From: Gammaproteobacteria bacterium
GTDB lineage: Bacteria; Pseudomonadota; Gammaproteobacteria; SZUA-140
Direction of reading: 5' to 3'
Length of the DNA: 35,118 bases
Assembly (NCBI GenBank): GCA_020847075.1
Contig: JADLCS010000016.1
Coordinates: forward strand, 1-35,118
Shown: one piece after another, positions 16,502 through 23,876 of the stretch
Position numbering within the stretch: position 1 is the first letter of the stretch
Layout: every line of letters begins with the position of its first letter
Notes under the pieces: model-generated
The model's database searches: none
What the model was told of the DNA's origin: nothing
What the model saw: only the letters and a program-made list of their open reading frames with translations
Position numbers and translations under genes: made by a program

Positions 16502-17665
16502 ATGATGAAGCGACGCCTGTTCCTGAGGACCCTGGCGGGGGCGCTGCTGCTCCCCGCGGCCGGGCGCACGCTGGCCGCGGTTGCCCCCGCGCTTTCATCT
16601 CCGCCGGAGCTGTACCTCAGCGCCCGCTCCGGCGGTCCGGAGCAGTATTTTCTGAGCGCATTCGATGCCGCCGGCAAGCTGGCCTACGATCTGCCGCTGC
16701 CCGGGCGCGGTCACGGCATCGCGCTGCACCCGGATGCCGTGCAGGCGGTGCTGGTCGCGCGCCGCCCCGGCCGTTTCGTCGTCGTGTTCGATGCCGTCAC
16801 GGGTGAGGTCGTCCAGACGCTGAACAGCCGGCCGGATCGCCATTTTTCCGGTCATGGCCTCTTCTCGTCGGATGGCCGCTGGCTGTATACCAGCGAGATC
16901 GATTACGACGGCGAGCGCGGCGTCATCGGCGTGCGCGACGTGGCGGATGACTATCGCCAGATCGACGAGTTCGGTGCCTGTGGGCTCGAGCCGCACGATC
17001 TGCACCTGTGCCGCGGCGGCCGGGTGCTGGTGGTCGCCAACGGCGGTATCCTCACCCATCCCGATCTCGGTCGCGCCAAGCTCAATCTGGATACGATGAC
17101 GTCATCGCTGATCTATCTCGACGCCGGCACGGGCCGGAGGCTGTCGGAGCACCGGCTGCCGCCCGCCATGCACCAGCTCAGCCTGCGCCATCTGGCGGTG
17201 CCGGCGCCGGACCTCGTGTATGTCGCCATGCAGTACCAGGGCTCGCCCGAGGACCGCCCCCCGCTGGTGGCGATGCACCGCGCGGGAGAAGAGGAGATCC
17301 GCCTGCTGGCGCCGCCGCCCGCGGTGCTCGATCAGATGCGCAACTACTGCGGCAGCGTCTGCGCCGATGTTTCCGGGCGCTGGATCGCGGTGTCCTCGCC
17401 GAAGGGCAATGTGGTGACCTTCTGGGCGTCGAAGAGCGGGGAATACGCCGGCGAAGCGCGCGTCATGGACGGATGCGGCATCGCGGCGGGGGCGCGGGCG
17501 GGAGAGTTCCTGCTGAGCAGTGGCCGCGGCGGGTTGTACCGCTACGATGTGCCGGGCGCCGGCATGACGGACCTGGGCCGGGCGGGGCTGTCGGACGCCC
17601 ATTGGGACAACCACATGCTGCGCGACGCGGGTCCGGTCCGCGAGCGGGCGGACCGCCCCACCTAG
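16502..17665 (+). CDS. DUF1513 periplasmic beta-propeller-like protein with Tat signal
   Basis: 387 residues; the ATG is 2 bp after the preceding stop. The N-terminus [17 protein letters not shown] fits a twin-arginine signal, suggesting export of a folded or cofactor-bearing protein. The rest is a DUF1513 domain with repeated strand segments ([33 protein letters not shown]-type His sites) that look like a seven-bladed propeller. It is the last gene of the imelysin operon, the usual place for this family. The molecular role is unknown. Its stop codon overlaps the stop of the convergent ferritin gene: both TAGs lie in one CTAG at 17662-17665. Confidence 0.88.
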   Translation: MMKRRLFLRTLAGALLLPAAGRTLAAVAPALSSPPELYLSARSGGPEQYFLSAFDAAGKLAYDLPLPGRGHGIALHPDAVQAVLVARRPGRFVVVFDAVTGEVVQTLNSRPDRHFSGHGLFSSDGRWLYTSEIDYDGERGVIGVRDVADDYRQIDEFGACGLEPHDLHLCRGGRVLVVANGGILTHPDLGRAKLNLDTMTSSLIYLDAGTGRRLSEHRLPPAMHQLSLRHLAVPAPDLVYVAMQYQGSPEDRPPLVAMHRAGEEEIRLLAPPPAVLDQMRNYCGSVCADVSGRWIAVSSPKGNVVTFWASKSGEYAGEARVMDGCGIAAGARAGEFLLSSGRGGLYRYDVPGAGMTDLGRAGLSDAHWDNHMLRDAGPVRERADRPT

Positions 17666-18129
17666 AGCTGGGACTGCAGATAGTTTTCCAGGCCGATCTT
17701 CTCGATCAGGCCGAGCTGCCGCTCCAGCCAGTAGGCGTGATCTTCCTCGGTGTCGGCCAGCATGCCCTTGAGGATGTCCCGCGTCTGATAGTCCTGCTCC
17801 GCCTCGCATATGGACATGGCCTTGCGCAGCGCCTTGATCACGTCGTATTCCAGTTGCAGGTCGTTCTTCAGGATCTGCGGCACGTCGTGCCCCACGTTCA
17901 GCGAATCCTGCTTCGACATGTCCGGGACGGTCTCGAGGAACAGCAGGCGTCTGATCAGCGCGTCGGCGTGCTGGGTCTCTTCCTCCATCTCGTGATGGAT
18001 GTGCTCGTAGAGCTTTTCGAATCCCCAGTCGTGGCACATGGCGGCATGGATGAAATACTGGTCGCGGGAGGCCAGTTCGCCCCGCAGCAGTTTCTGGAGT
18101 TGTGCGATTACCTTGCTGTTCCCCTTCAT
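17662..18129 (-). CDS. ftnA: Bacterioferritin-type ferritin, ferroxidase-competent haem-less subunit (FtnA-like)
   Basis: 155 residues. All six ferroxidase ligands of bacterioferritin are present: Glu18, Glu51, His54, Glu94, Glu128 and His131 (the last two shifted by one residue through an insertion in [12 protein letters not shown]). The haem ligand Met52 is replaced by Thr (EETQHAD). This matches the FtnA/BfrA type of Pseudomonas rather than classical Bfr. It should oxidise Fe(II) and mineralise iron in a 24-mer cage but not bind the inter-subunit haem on its own. It follows the haem-type bfr by 30 bp on the same strand, with AGAGGA upstream. The two products probably co-assemble. It converges on the DUF1513 gene with no intergenic space. 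Confidence 0.93.
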   Translation of the reverse strand: MKGNSKVIAQLQKLLRGELASRDQYFIHAAMCHDWGFEKLYEHIHHEMEEETQHADALIRRLLFLETVPDMSKQDSLNVGHDVPQILKNDLQLEYDVIKALRKAMSICEAEQDYQTRDILKGMLADTEEDHAYWLERQLGLIEKIGLENYLQSQL

Positions 18130-18159
18130 GACTCGGTGTCCTCTCGGTTGGCGCGGTCG

Positions 18160-18624
18160 TCAGATCATCGATTGCAGATAGTTTTCCTGGCCGACGCTGT
18201 CGATCAGCCGGAGCTGGGTCTCGAGCCAGTCGATGTGTTCCTCGGTCTCTTCCAGCAGTTCTTCCAGCAGGTGTCGGCTGATATAATCCTGGATCGATTC
18301 ACAATAGGCGATGGCGTCCTGCAGACGGGCGCGGAATTCGGTCTGCAGCGTGAGATCGTTGGCCAGCGTCTCGGGGACGTTTTCTCCGATCAGCAGCTTG
18401 CCCAGATCCTGCAGATTGGGCAGGCCCTCCAGGAACAGCACGCGTTCGATCAGGCCGTCGGCGAGTTTCATCGCCTTGATGGACTGCTTGTATTCGCGCT
18501 CGTTGAGGTCGCCCAGGCCCCAGTTGCGCAGCATCCTCGCGTGGAGGAAGAACTGGTTGATGGCCGTAAGCTGGTCTTTCAGGACCGTATTCAGGTGCTG
18601 GATGACCTTGGTGTCGCCTTGCAT
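18160..18624 (-). CDS. bfr: Bacterioferritin, haem-binding subunit with degenerate ferroxidase site
   Basis: 154 residues from the ATG at 18624-18622 with GGGAG upstream; an open frame above it is not family-like. Bfr signatures such as [26 protein letters not shown] and HIDWLETQL are clear. The haem ligand Met52 is present (AMKLAD). The ferroxidase ligands are mostly lost compared with E. coli Bfr: Gln18, Ala51, Leu54, Gln94 and Thr127, with only His130 kept. It should therefore bind haem but not run the di-iron reaction. The second gene of the operon has the opposite set of residues. The haem is the electron route used by Bfd to release stored iron, and bfd is divergent from this gene. The promoter region contains Fur-like boxes. 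Confidence 0.93.
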   Translation of the reverse strand: MQGDTKVIQHLNTVLKDQLTAINQFFLHARMLRNWGLGDLNEREYKQSIKAMKLADGLIERVLFLEGLPNLQDLGKLLIGENVPETLANDLTLQTEFRARLQDAIAYCESIQDYISRHLLEELLEETEEHIDWLETQLRLIDSVGQENYLQSMI

Positions 18625-18745
18625 GCCTCGTCTCCCGGAAGTGTTGGGGATGATCCGGGCGCCCCGCAATTCTCGCGCCCCGGATCCGTGGGCAATTATA
18701 GCGCCGATCGGGGCCGGCGTCGATCCGGGATGTCTTGTAACATAT

Positions 18746-18760
18746 TGATAATAATTTGTA
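18746..18760. promoter_or_regulatory. Fur-like box on the bfr side
   Basis: TGATAAT-A-ATTTGTA matches the 7-1-7 Fur motif at 11 of 14 positions with a perfect left half. It lies 122 bp upstream of the bfr start in an AT-rich island (18738-18770). Confidence 0.45.
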
Positions 18761-18793
18761 TTTGTTCTTCGGTTGCGGCGGAAAACAAAATCA

Positions 18794-18822
18794 TTGAAAA
18801 CCATTCTCATTTATATTATCGT
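18794..18822 (+). promoter_or_regulatory. Candidate bfd promoter overlapped by a second Fur-like box
   Basis: TTGAAA (18794-18799), 17 bp, TATCGT (18817-18822). The Fur-like 7-1-7 motif TGAAAAC-C-ATTCTCA (18795-18809) matches 11 of 14 positions and covers the -35, consistent with iron repression of bfd. Confidence 0.5.
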
Positions 18823-18870
18823 GATCCGGTCAGCCAGCCGCATCGATGTGGAGCGCGGGGGGGATTCCGA

Positions 18871-19065
18871 ATGTACATATGCGTTTGCAATGCCGTGACC
18901 GATCGCGACATCAGGGAAGCCGCCGGCAGGGGTATCTGCTCGATGGAGGCCCTTGGCGATCAATTGAAGGTGGCCACCTGCTGCGGGCGGTGCCTGGATC
19001 ACGCCAGCCAGGTGCTCTCGCAGGCGATTTCCGATGGAAACGGGAATCCGCGCCTGGGCTCCTGA
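18871..19065 (+). CDS. bfd: Bacterioferritin-associated ferredoxin
   Basis: 64 residues. The Fer2_BFD fold is shown by MYICVCNAVTDRDIREAA and CCGRC: Cys4, Cys6, Cys38 and Cys41 coincide with the [2Fe-2S] ligands of E. coli Bfd. An extra Cys37 sits next to Cys38. Bfd docks on Bfr at the haem and passes electrons that reduce and free stored Fe(III) when iron is short. It is divergent from the bfr-ftnA operon and overlapped upstream by a Fur-like box, the expected opposite regulation to storage. The matching ferredoxin-NADP reductase gene is not in the window. Confidence 0.95.
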   Translation: MYICVCNAVTDRDIREAAGRGICSMEALGDQLKVATCCGRCLDHASQVLSQAISDGNGNPRLGS

Positions 19066-19165
19066 CTCGGCTTCGTTCTCTTCACCTTAGATCGTGTGTG
19101 TCCCCCACGTCGCGGTCCTGCGCCGCGGCCCGGGGTATCGGTGATTTTCGACTACTGGAATCGCT

Positions 19166-19187
19166 GCGGCCCGACCTCACGGGCCGC
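19166..19187. terminator. Hairpin between bfd and fbpA
   Basis: GCGGCCCG (19166-19173), a 6-nt loop, CGGGCCGC (19180-19187): a perfect 8-bp stem about 100 bp after bfd and 40 bp before the fbpA start. No T-run follows. It may be a weak terminator or an upstream leader hairpin of fbpA. Confidence 0.35.
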
Positions 19188-19227
19188 GCGATACAAGTAA
19201 AGCAAGTAACAAGTGATAGGGGGATAC

Positions 19228-20304
19228 ATGTCTCGTGAACTGGCCGGATCGCTGGACGCGTGCGCCGGAAGACATCAGGCTCGACCGCGCGGCCCATTCT
19301 TCGGTACGGGCCGGGGAGTGGCCAGCGTGCTGGCTTTGATGCTGGTCCTGCCGGCGGTATCCGCCCGGGCCGACGAACTGATCGTTTACTCGGAGCGCAA
19401 TGAAAGCCTGATCAAGCCGCTGTTCGACGCCTATACCAAAGAGACCGGGGTCGATATCCGCTTCATCACCGATCAGGCCGGCCCGCTGCTCGAGCGTCTC
19501 AAGGCGGAAGGCGAGAGCACGCCGGCCGACCTGCTGATCACCGTCGACGCGGGTAATCTGTGGCTGGCCGCGCAGGAAGGCGTGCTGGCCCCGGTCGAAT
19601 CGGAGACGCTGACCGCGAACATCCCCGCGCATCTGCGCGATCCCGGCAATCGCTGGTTCGGCCTCTCCGTGCGCGCGCGGACCATCGTATACAGCACCGA
19701 ACGGGTGTCTCCCGGCGATCTGACGACCTACGAGGATCTCGCCGCCCCCAAATGGAAACATCGTCTGTGTCTGCGCACTTCCAAGAAGGTATACAACCAG
19801 TCCCTCGTCGCCATGATGCTGGAACGGCTCGGACCCGAGGAGACCGCGCGGGTGGTGCGTGGCTGGGTGAACAACCTGGCGACGGAGCCGTTCGCGAACG
19901 ATACCAAGCTGATGGAGGCCATCGCGGCCGGCCAGTGCGACGTCGGTATCGTCAATACCTATTATTTCGGGCGCCTGCAGCGCGAGAAGCCGAACGTCAA
20001 GCTGGCCTTGTTCTGGCCGAACCAAGACAGCAACGGCGTGCATGTGAACATCTCCGGGGCCGGCGTCACCCGGTATGCGAAACATCGCGCCGAGGCGGTC
20101 AAGCTGCTGGAATGGCTGTCGGCCGGCGAGGCCCAGGGCGCGTTCGCCGACATGAACCTGGAATATCCCGCCAACCCGCAGGTGCAGCCCGACCCCGCGG
20201 TGGCCGCCTGGGGCAGCTTCAAGCCGGATACCATCAATGTCACCGTCGCCGGCAGCCGGCAGGCGGAGGCCGTCATGTTGATGGATCGCGCGGGCTATCG
20301 TTGA
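19228..20304 (+). CDS. fbpA: Ferric iron ABC transporter substrate-binding protein (FbpA/FutA type)
   Basis: 358 residues from the ATG preceded by AGGGGG; a GTG at 19213 in frame is less likely. The signal peptide has an unusually long hydrophilic leader (about 34 residues) before the hydrophobic core ([16 protein letters not shown]). The mature protein starts near [19 protein letters not shown], the standard opening of Fe(III)-binding proteins. The paired iron-ligand tyrosines are present as NTYYFGR (Tyr245, Tyr246). It binds Fe(III) in the periplasm and passes it to the permease encoded 7 bp downstream. No convincing Fur box was found upstream. Confidence 0.92.
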   Translation: MSRELAGSLDACAGRHQARPRGPFFGTGRGVASVLALMLVLPAVSARADELIVYSERNESLIKPLFDAYTKETGVDIRFITDQAGPLLERLKAEGESTPADLLITVDAGNLWLAAQEGVLAPVESETLTANIPAHLRDPGNRWFGLSVRARTIVYSTERVSPGDLTTYEDLAAPKWKHRLCLRTSKKVYNQSLVAMMLERLGPEETARVVRGWVNNLATEPFANDTKLMEAIAAGQCDVGIVNTYYFGRLQREKPNVKLALFWPNQDSNGVHVNISGAGVTRYAKHRAEAVKLLEWLSAGEAQGAFADMNLEYPANPQVQPDPAVAAWGSFKPDTINVTVAGSRQAEAVMLMDRAGYR

Positions 20305-20311
20305 TCCACCC

Positions 20312-22012
20312 ATGACCGGCGGCGATCTGGCGCACGCCCAGACCGCATACGTGCGCCCTGCTCCGGAGCGCGGCGGGGGACGGCGTCTGATCTATCCGGG
20401 CGCGCTCGTACTGGCCGCGCTGGTGATCGCGCCATTGCTGTTGATCATCGCCTCCTGGCTCGATCCCCAGACGGAGGTGTGGCGCCACCTGACGGAAACG
20501 GTGCTGGGCCGGCTGGTCCTGAACACCCTGACCCTCGCCGTCGGGGTGTCCTCCGGCGTACTGGTGATCGGCGTCGGTCTGGCCTGGCTGGTCTCGATGT
20601 GCGAATTCCCGGGGCGCCGTTTCTTCGAATGGGCCTTGATGCTGCCGCTCGCCATCCCGGCCTATGTATCCGCCTTCGTCATGCTGGGGCTGTTCGATTT
20701 TTCGGGACCGGTGCAGACCCTGTTGCGGGAATTCTTCGGACCGCATGGCTACTGGTTTCCCGAGGTGCGGTCGGGCGGCGGGGTGATCGCCGTCATGGTG
20801 CTGGCGCTCTATCCCTATGTCTACATGCTGGCGCGCGCGGCCTTTCTCACCCAGGGCCGGACGACGATGGAGGCGGCGCGGGTGCTCGGCCTGGGGCCGT
20901 GGGGGGGATTCCTGCGCGCGGTACTGCCGATGGCGCGCCCGGCGATCGTCGTCGGGGTTTCGCTGGCGCTGATGGAGGCGCTGGCCGATTTCGGCGCCGT
21001 GGCGGTATTCAATTACGACACCTTCACCACGGCGATCTACAAGTCCTGGTTCGGTCTGTTCAGTCTGCAGGCGGCGTCGCAACTGTCGACCCTGCTGCTC
21101 CTGTTCGTGGCGCTGGTCCTGCTGGGCGAGCGGCGCCTGCGCGGCCGGGCCCACTATCACGCGGCGCTGCCCAACACCCGGGCCCAGCGCTATGTCCTGA
21201 CCGGCGGGCGCCGCTGGCTCGCGGCGGGTTTTTCCGGCGTGATATTCGCCATTGCCTTCGTGATTCCGATGATGCAATTGTTGACCTGGACCTGGGGCGT
21301 CATCGGCACGGAGCTTTCCGCGCGCTATCTGGGGCTCTTGCTGCATACCCTGGCGCTCGGCGGCGTCGCCGCCGTCATCACGGTGGCGGGCGCCCTGCTG
21401 CTGGCCTATATCAGCCGTTTCCATCGCGACCGGCTGTCGCGCCCGCTGGTTTCCATGGCGACGCTGGGTTATGCCTTGCCGGGCACGGTGCTCGCCGTCG
21501 GCATCATGCTGACCTTCACCGGCGTGGACCGCCTGCTGAGTACGCTGTGGCAGGCCATGGGCGGGGCGACTCCGTTGCGCGTCTTCTCGGGGACCGTCGT
21601 CGTTCTGCTGCTGGCCTATCTGGTGCGCTTTCTCGCGGTGGCGTTCGGCCCGATCGAGAGCGGATTCGCCCGCATCCGGCCCAGCCTGTCCGAGGCGGCG
21701 CGGGGCCTCGGTGCCACGCCTCCGGAGCTGATGCGGCGCGTCTATCTCCCCCTGTTGCGTCCGGGGTTGTTGACCGCCGCATTGCTGGTGGTGGTCGAGG
21801 TGATGAAAGAGATGCCGGCGACCCTGCTGCTGCGCCCCTTCGGCTGGGATACCCTGGCCGTGCGTATTTTCGAGATGACGTCGGAAGGGGAATGGGAAAG
21901 GGCGGCACTGCCCGCCATCACCCTGGTGCTCGCCGGCCTGCTCCCGGTGATCTTCCTGGTCCGGCGTTCGGCCGGCGCGGTCTTCAGTTCGGCCACCGGC
22001 GAATCCGACTGA
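20312..22012 (+). CDS. fbpB: Ferric iron ABC transporter permease (FbpB/HitB type)
   Basis: 566 residues. It is a duplicated permease with about twelve transmembrane segments and two EAA loops that contact the ATPase: EAARVLGLGPWGGFLRAVLP and EAARGLGATPPELMRRVYLP. Two-lobed permeases of this length are typical of ferric transporters. It starts 7 bp after fbpA. No ATP-binding subunit (fbpC) follows: the next gene is mtfA after 129 bp. The ATPase must be encoded elsewhere, as for Pseudomonas hitAB, or be shared with another system. Confidence 0.92.
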   Translation: MTGGDLAHAQTAYVRPAPERGGGRRLIYPGALVLAALVIAPLLLIIASWLDPQTEVWRHLTETVLGRLVLNTLTLAVGVSSGVLVIGVGLAWLVSMCEFPGRRFFEWALMLPLAIPAYVSAFVMLGLFDFSGPVQTLLREFFGPHGYWFPEVRSGGGVIAVMVLALYPYVYMLARAAFLTQGRTTMEAARVLGLGPWGGFLRAVLPMARPAIVVGVSLALMEALADFGAVAVFNYDTFTTAIYKSWFGLFSLQAASQLSTLLLLFVALVLLGERRLRGRAHYHAALPNTRAQRYVLTGGRRWLAAGFSGVIFAIAFVIPMMQLLTWTWGVIGTELSARYLGLLLHTLALGGVAAVITVAGALLLAYISRFHRDRLSRPLVSMATLGYALPGTVLAVGIMLTFTGVDRLLSTLWQAMGGATPLRVFSGTVVVLLLAYLVRFLAVAFGPIESGFARIRPSLSEAARGLGATPPELMRRVYLPLLRPGLLTAALLVVVEVMKEMPATLLLRPFGWDTLAVRIFEMTSEGEWERAALPAITLVLAGLLPVIFLVRRSAGAVFSSATGESD

Positions 22013-22141
22013 CGGCCGGCGGCCTTTCCGGGCCGATGGTGCGCGCCCGGAAGAGCTGCTATGTTGGCGCCATGCGCGTACGGTGGCCGCGGTCGCCGGC
22101 GTAACCGTCCCTGCGATTTTCTCCTGGCTGGTGTGTGAAGC

Positions 22142-22915
22142 ATGTTTTCACTGCGTGACTGGCGCCGGCGCCGCGTACTCCGGCGGTATCCGCTCGACGA
22201 CGGCCTCTGGTCCGGGGTGATCGGAGGGCTGCCCGTCGCCGAGGGCCTCGACGCCGCCGAGCTGGAAAATCTGCGCGAGCTGAGCACGCTCTTCCTGCGC
22301 GAGAAATCATTCGAAGCCGTGCATGACCTGGACGTCACGCCGCGGATGCGGATCTGCATCGCCGCGCAGGCCTGTCTGCCGATACTCCAACTGGGGCTGG
22401 ACTGGTACGCCGGCTGGTCGACCATCATCGTCTATCCGGGTGAGTTCGTGCATCGGCGCGAGGACATCGACGAGGCGGGCGTCGTCCACGAATGGGACGA
22501 GGCGCGCAGCGGCGAATCCTGGGAGCATGGGCCCGTGGTCCTGTCGTGGGCGGATGTCGAGGCTTCGGGGCGACGCGACGGCTACAATGTGGTGATCCAC
22601 GAACTCGCGCACAAGCTCGACATGCTGAACGGCGAACCCAACGGCTTCCCGCCCCTGCCGCGCGGTATGCGGCCCGGTGAATGGAAGCGGGCGTTCAGCG
22701 CGGCCTTCGAGGACATGAACCGGCGCCTGGATGCCGGCCGGGACACCGCGATCGATCCCTACGCCGCGGAACATCCCGCCGAATTCTTCGCCGTGTTGAG
22801 TGAATATTTCTTCGAAACGCCCTGTCTGGTGCGGGACGAATATCCCGAGGTGTTCGCGCAGCTCAAGGCCTTTTATCGCCAGGATCCGCTGCGCCGTCTC
22901 GGGCAGGGGCCATGA
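22142..22915 (+). CDS. mtfA: MtfA-type zinc metallopeptidase (M90 family)
   Basis: 257 residues. The HExxH zinc motif is HELAH (His153, Glu154, His157) and a downstream AEFFAVLSEYFFE provides the third ligand. The family segment EFVHRREDIDEAG and the GPVVLSWADV strand are also present. E. coli MtfA binds the glucose repressor Mlc and is an aminopeptidase activated by it; in other bacteria the partner is often unknown. No Mlc or PTS genes lie nearby, so its role here is open. The ribosome site is weak. It overlaps by 4 bp an ATG of the following frame, although the better start for the next gene is 51 bp further on. Confidence 0.92.
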   Translation: MFSLRDWRRRRVLRRYPLDDGLWSGVIGGLPVAEGLDAAELENLRELSTLFLREKSFEAVHDLDVTPRMRICIAAQACLPILQLGLDWYAGWSTIIVYPGEFVHRREDIDEAGVVHEWDEARSGESWEHGPVVLSWADVEASGRRDGYNVVIHELAHKLDMLNGEPNGFPPLPRGMRPGEWKRAFSAAFEDMNRRLDAGRDTAIDPYAAEHPAEFFAVLSEYFFETPCLVRDEYPEVFAQLKAFYRQDPLRRLGQGP

Positions 22916-22965
22916 TGAAGTCGTTCCCATCCCGCCCGTGGAGGGCGGCCAGCGGGAGGTGCGGT

Positions 22966-23577
22966 ATGCCCGGTCCTGCCGTGAAGAGGGTTCGTCTCGC
23001 CGGGCCGGTCCTCGCCGCCGTGCTGGCGTTGCTGGCCTCGCCCGCCGCGCTGGCGTTCCGGTGCGGCAAGGTGCTGGTCAGCGAAGGCGACTCGAAGGCC
23101 GAGGTGCTGATCAAGTGCGGCGCGCCGGACTGGAAGACGCAATGGTCCGAGGACTTCGTCGGCGGCCCGTATCCGTTTCTGTCCAGCGAGAAGGAGCGCT
23201 GGCTGTACAATCTCGGGCCGCAGCGTTTCATGCGGATCCTGCTGTTCGAGGACGGGAGGCTGTCGGCGGTGAACACGGGCGAGCGCGGGTTCTCCGAGGG
23301 CGGCGACGCGGGCGCCTGCGATCTGGATCATTTCGACCCCGGGATCAGCGACTTTCTCGTTCAGAGGCGATGCGGCGCCCCCGCGTTCATCGATACCCGC
23401 TACAAGGAATTCCTGCTCCCGTTCCGGGGCGGCCCGGCGCGCCTGGTGCGCAAGCGCATCGAAGAGTGGACCTACAATCTCGGACCGACGCAGTTCCTGC
23501 GCATACTGGTGTTTGAAAACGGAGAACTGGTGGAGCGGAGGAGCGGCGATCGGGGATTCGTCGAAGAGGCCCGCTGA
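22966..23577 (+). CDS. Exported DUF2845 protein with two internal repeats
   Basis: 203 residues from the ATG at 22966, chosen for its GGGAGGT ribosome site and because a signal peptide (MPGPAVKRVRLAGPVLAAVL, cut after ALA) then begins at once; in-frame ATGs at 22912 and 22915 would add 18 or 17 residues. The mature part consists of two copies of a DUF2845 unit. Each has an RCG-x-P or KCG-x-P turn (IKCGAPDWKT, RRCGAPAFID) followed by a W-x-YNLGP-x-x-F-x-RIL strand. Four or more cysteines could form disulfides. The function is unknown; DUF2845 proteins are small periplasmic proteins often seen near envelope genes. Confidence 0.8.
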   Translation: MPGPAVKRVRLAGPVLAAVLALLASPAALAFRCGKVLVSEGDSKAEVLIKCGAPDWKTQWSEDFVGGPYPFLSSEKERWLYNLGPQRFMRILLFEDGRLSAVNTGERGFSEGGDAGACDLDHFDPGISDFLVQRRCGAPAFIDTRYKEFLLPFRGGPARLVRKRIEEWTYNLGPTQFLRILVFENGELVERRSGDRGFVEEAR

Positions 23578-23758
23578 GGATCCGGTCCGGCGTGTCCGGC
23601 CGCTCGCCACCTGATGACGGGCATTTCCCTGTTTCAGCTCGGAAATTTCTCCTCGGCCGCCGCAGGGCCGCGTCCGGCCGTCTTTCCCCGCCGATCGGGA
23701 TCGAAGCGCGGGCTATAAAAACTGTATATTAGGGGTACAATAATGGGGCAGACACTCA

Positions 23759-23783
23759 ATACTTGACTAAATCAGTCAAGTAT
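23759..23783. promoter_or_regulatory. IscR type-1 binding site upstream of suf
   Basis: ATACTTGACT, AAATC, AGTCAAGTAT: every position fits the E. coli IscR type-1 consensus (ATASYYGACTRWWWYAGTCRRSTAT), and the arms form a perfect inverted repeat extending one base more on each side. [2Fe-2S]-IscR binds such sites. The gap 23578-23876 (299 bp) otherwise holds AT-rich DNA at 23712-23745 and a weak CGGCCG hairpin at 23654-23680. Confidence 0.85.
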
Positions 23784-23791
23784 TATATCGT
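23764..23791 (+). promoter_or_regulatory. Candidate suf operon promoter within the IscR site
   Basis: TTGACT (23764-23769) and TATCGT (23786-23791) are 16 bp apart. The -35 is part of the IscR site, so holo-IscR would repress. A second possible -10, TACAAT at 23736-23741, lies upstream without a good -35. Confidence 0.45.
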
Positions 23792-23876
23792 TGCGCACGA
23801 GTATTGGCGAAATATCTTTCTGATTTGAATTCGTTTTCTTGATAGCCCCGGCTGTCCTGGAGTACACGCGAAAATC

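Noticed and set aside
19190..19227. Repeated AAGTAA/AAGT triplet-like motif before fbpA
   Set aside because: Three short AAGT-type units in 20 bp are too short and irregular to claim an operator, and they do not match Fur or OxyR motifs.
20273..21424. 383-codon minus-strand open frame rich in Gln/Arg/His
   Set aside because: Antisense to fbpB; composition is typical of a reversed hydrophobic coding strand.
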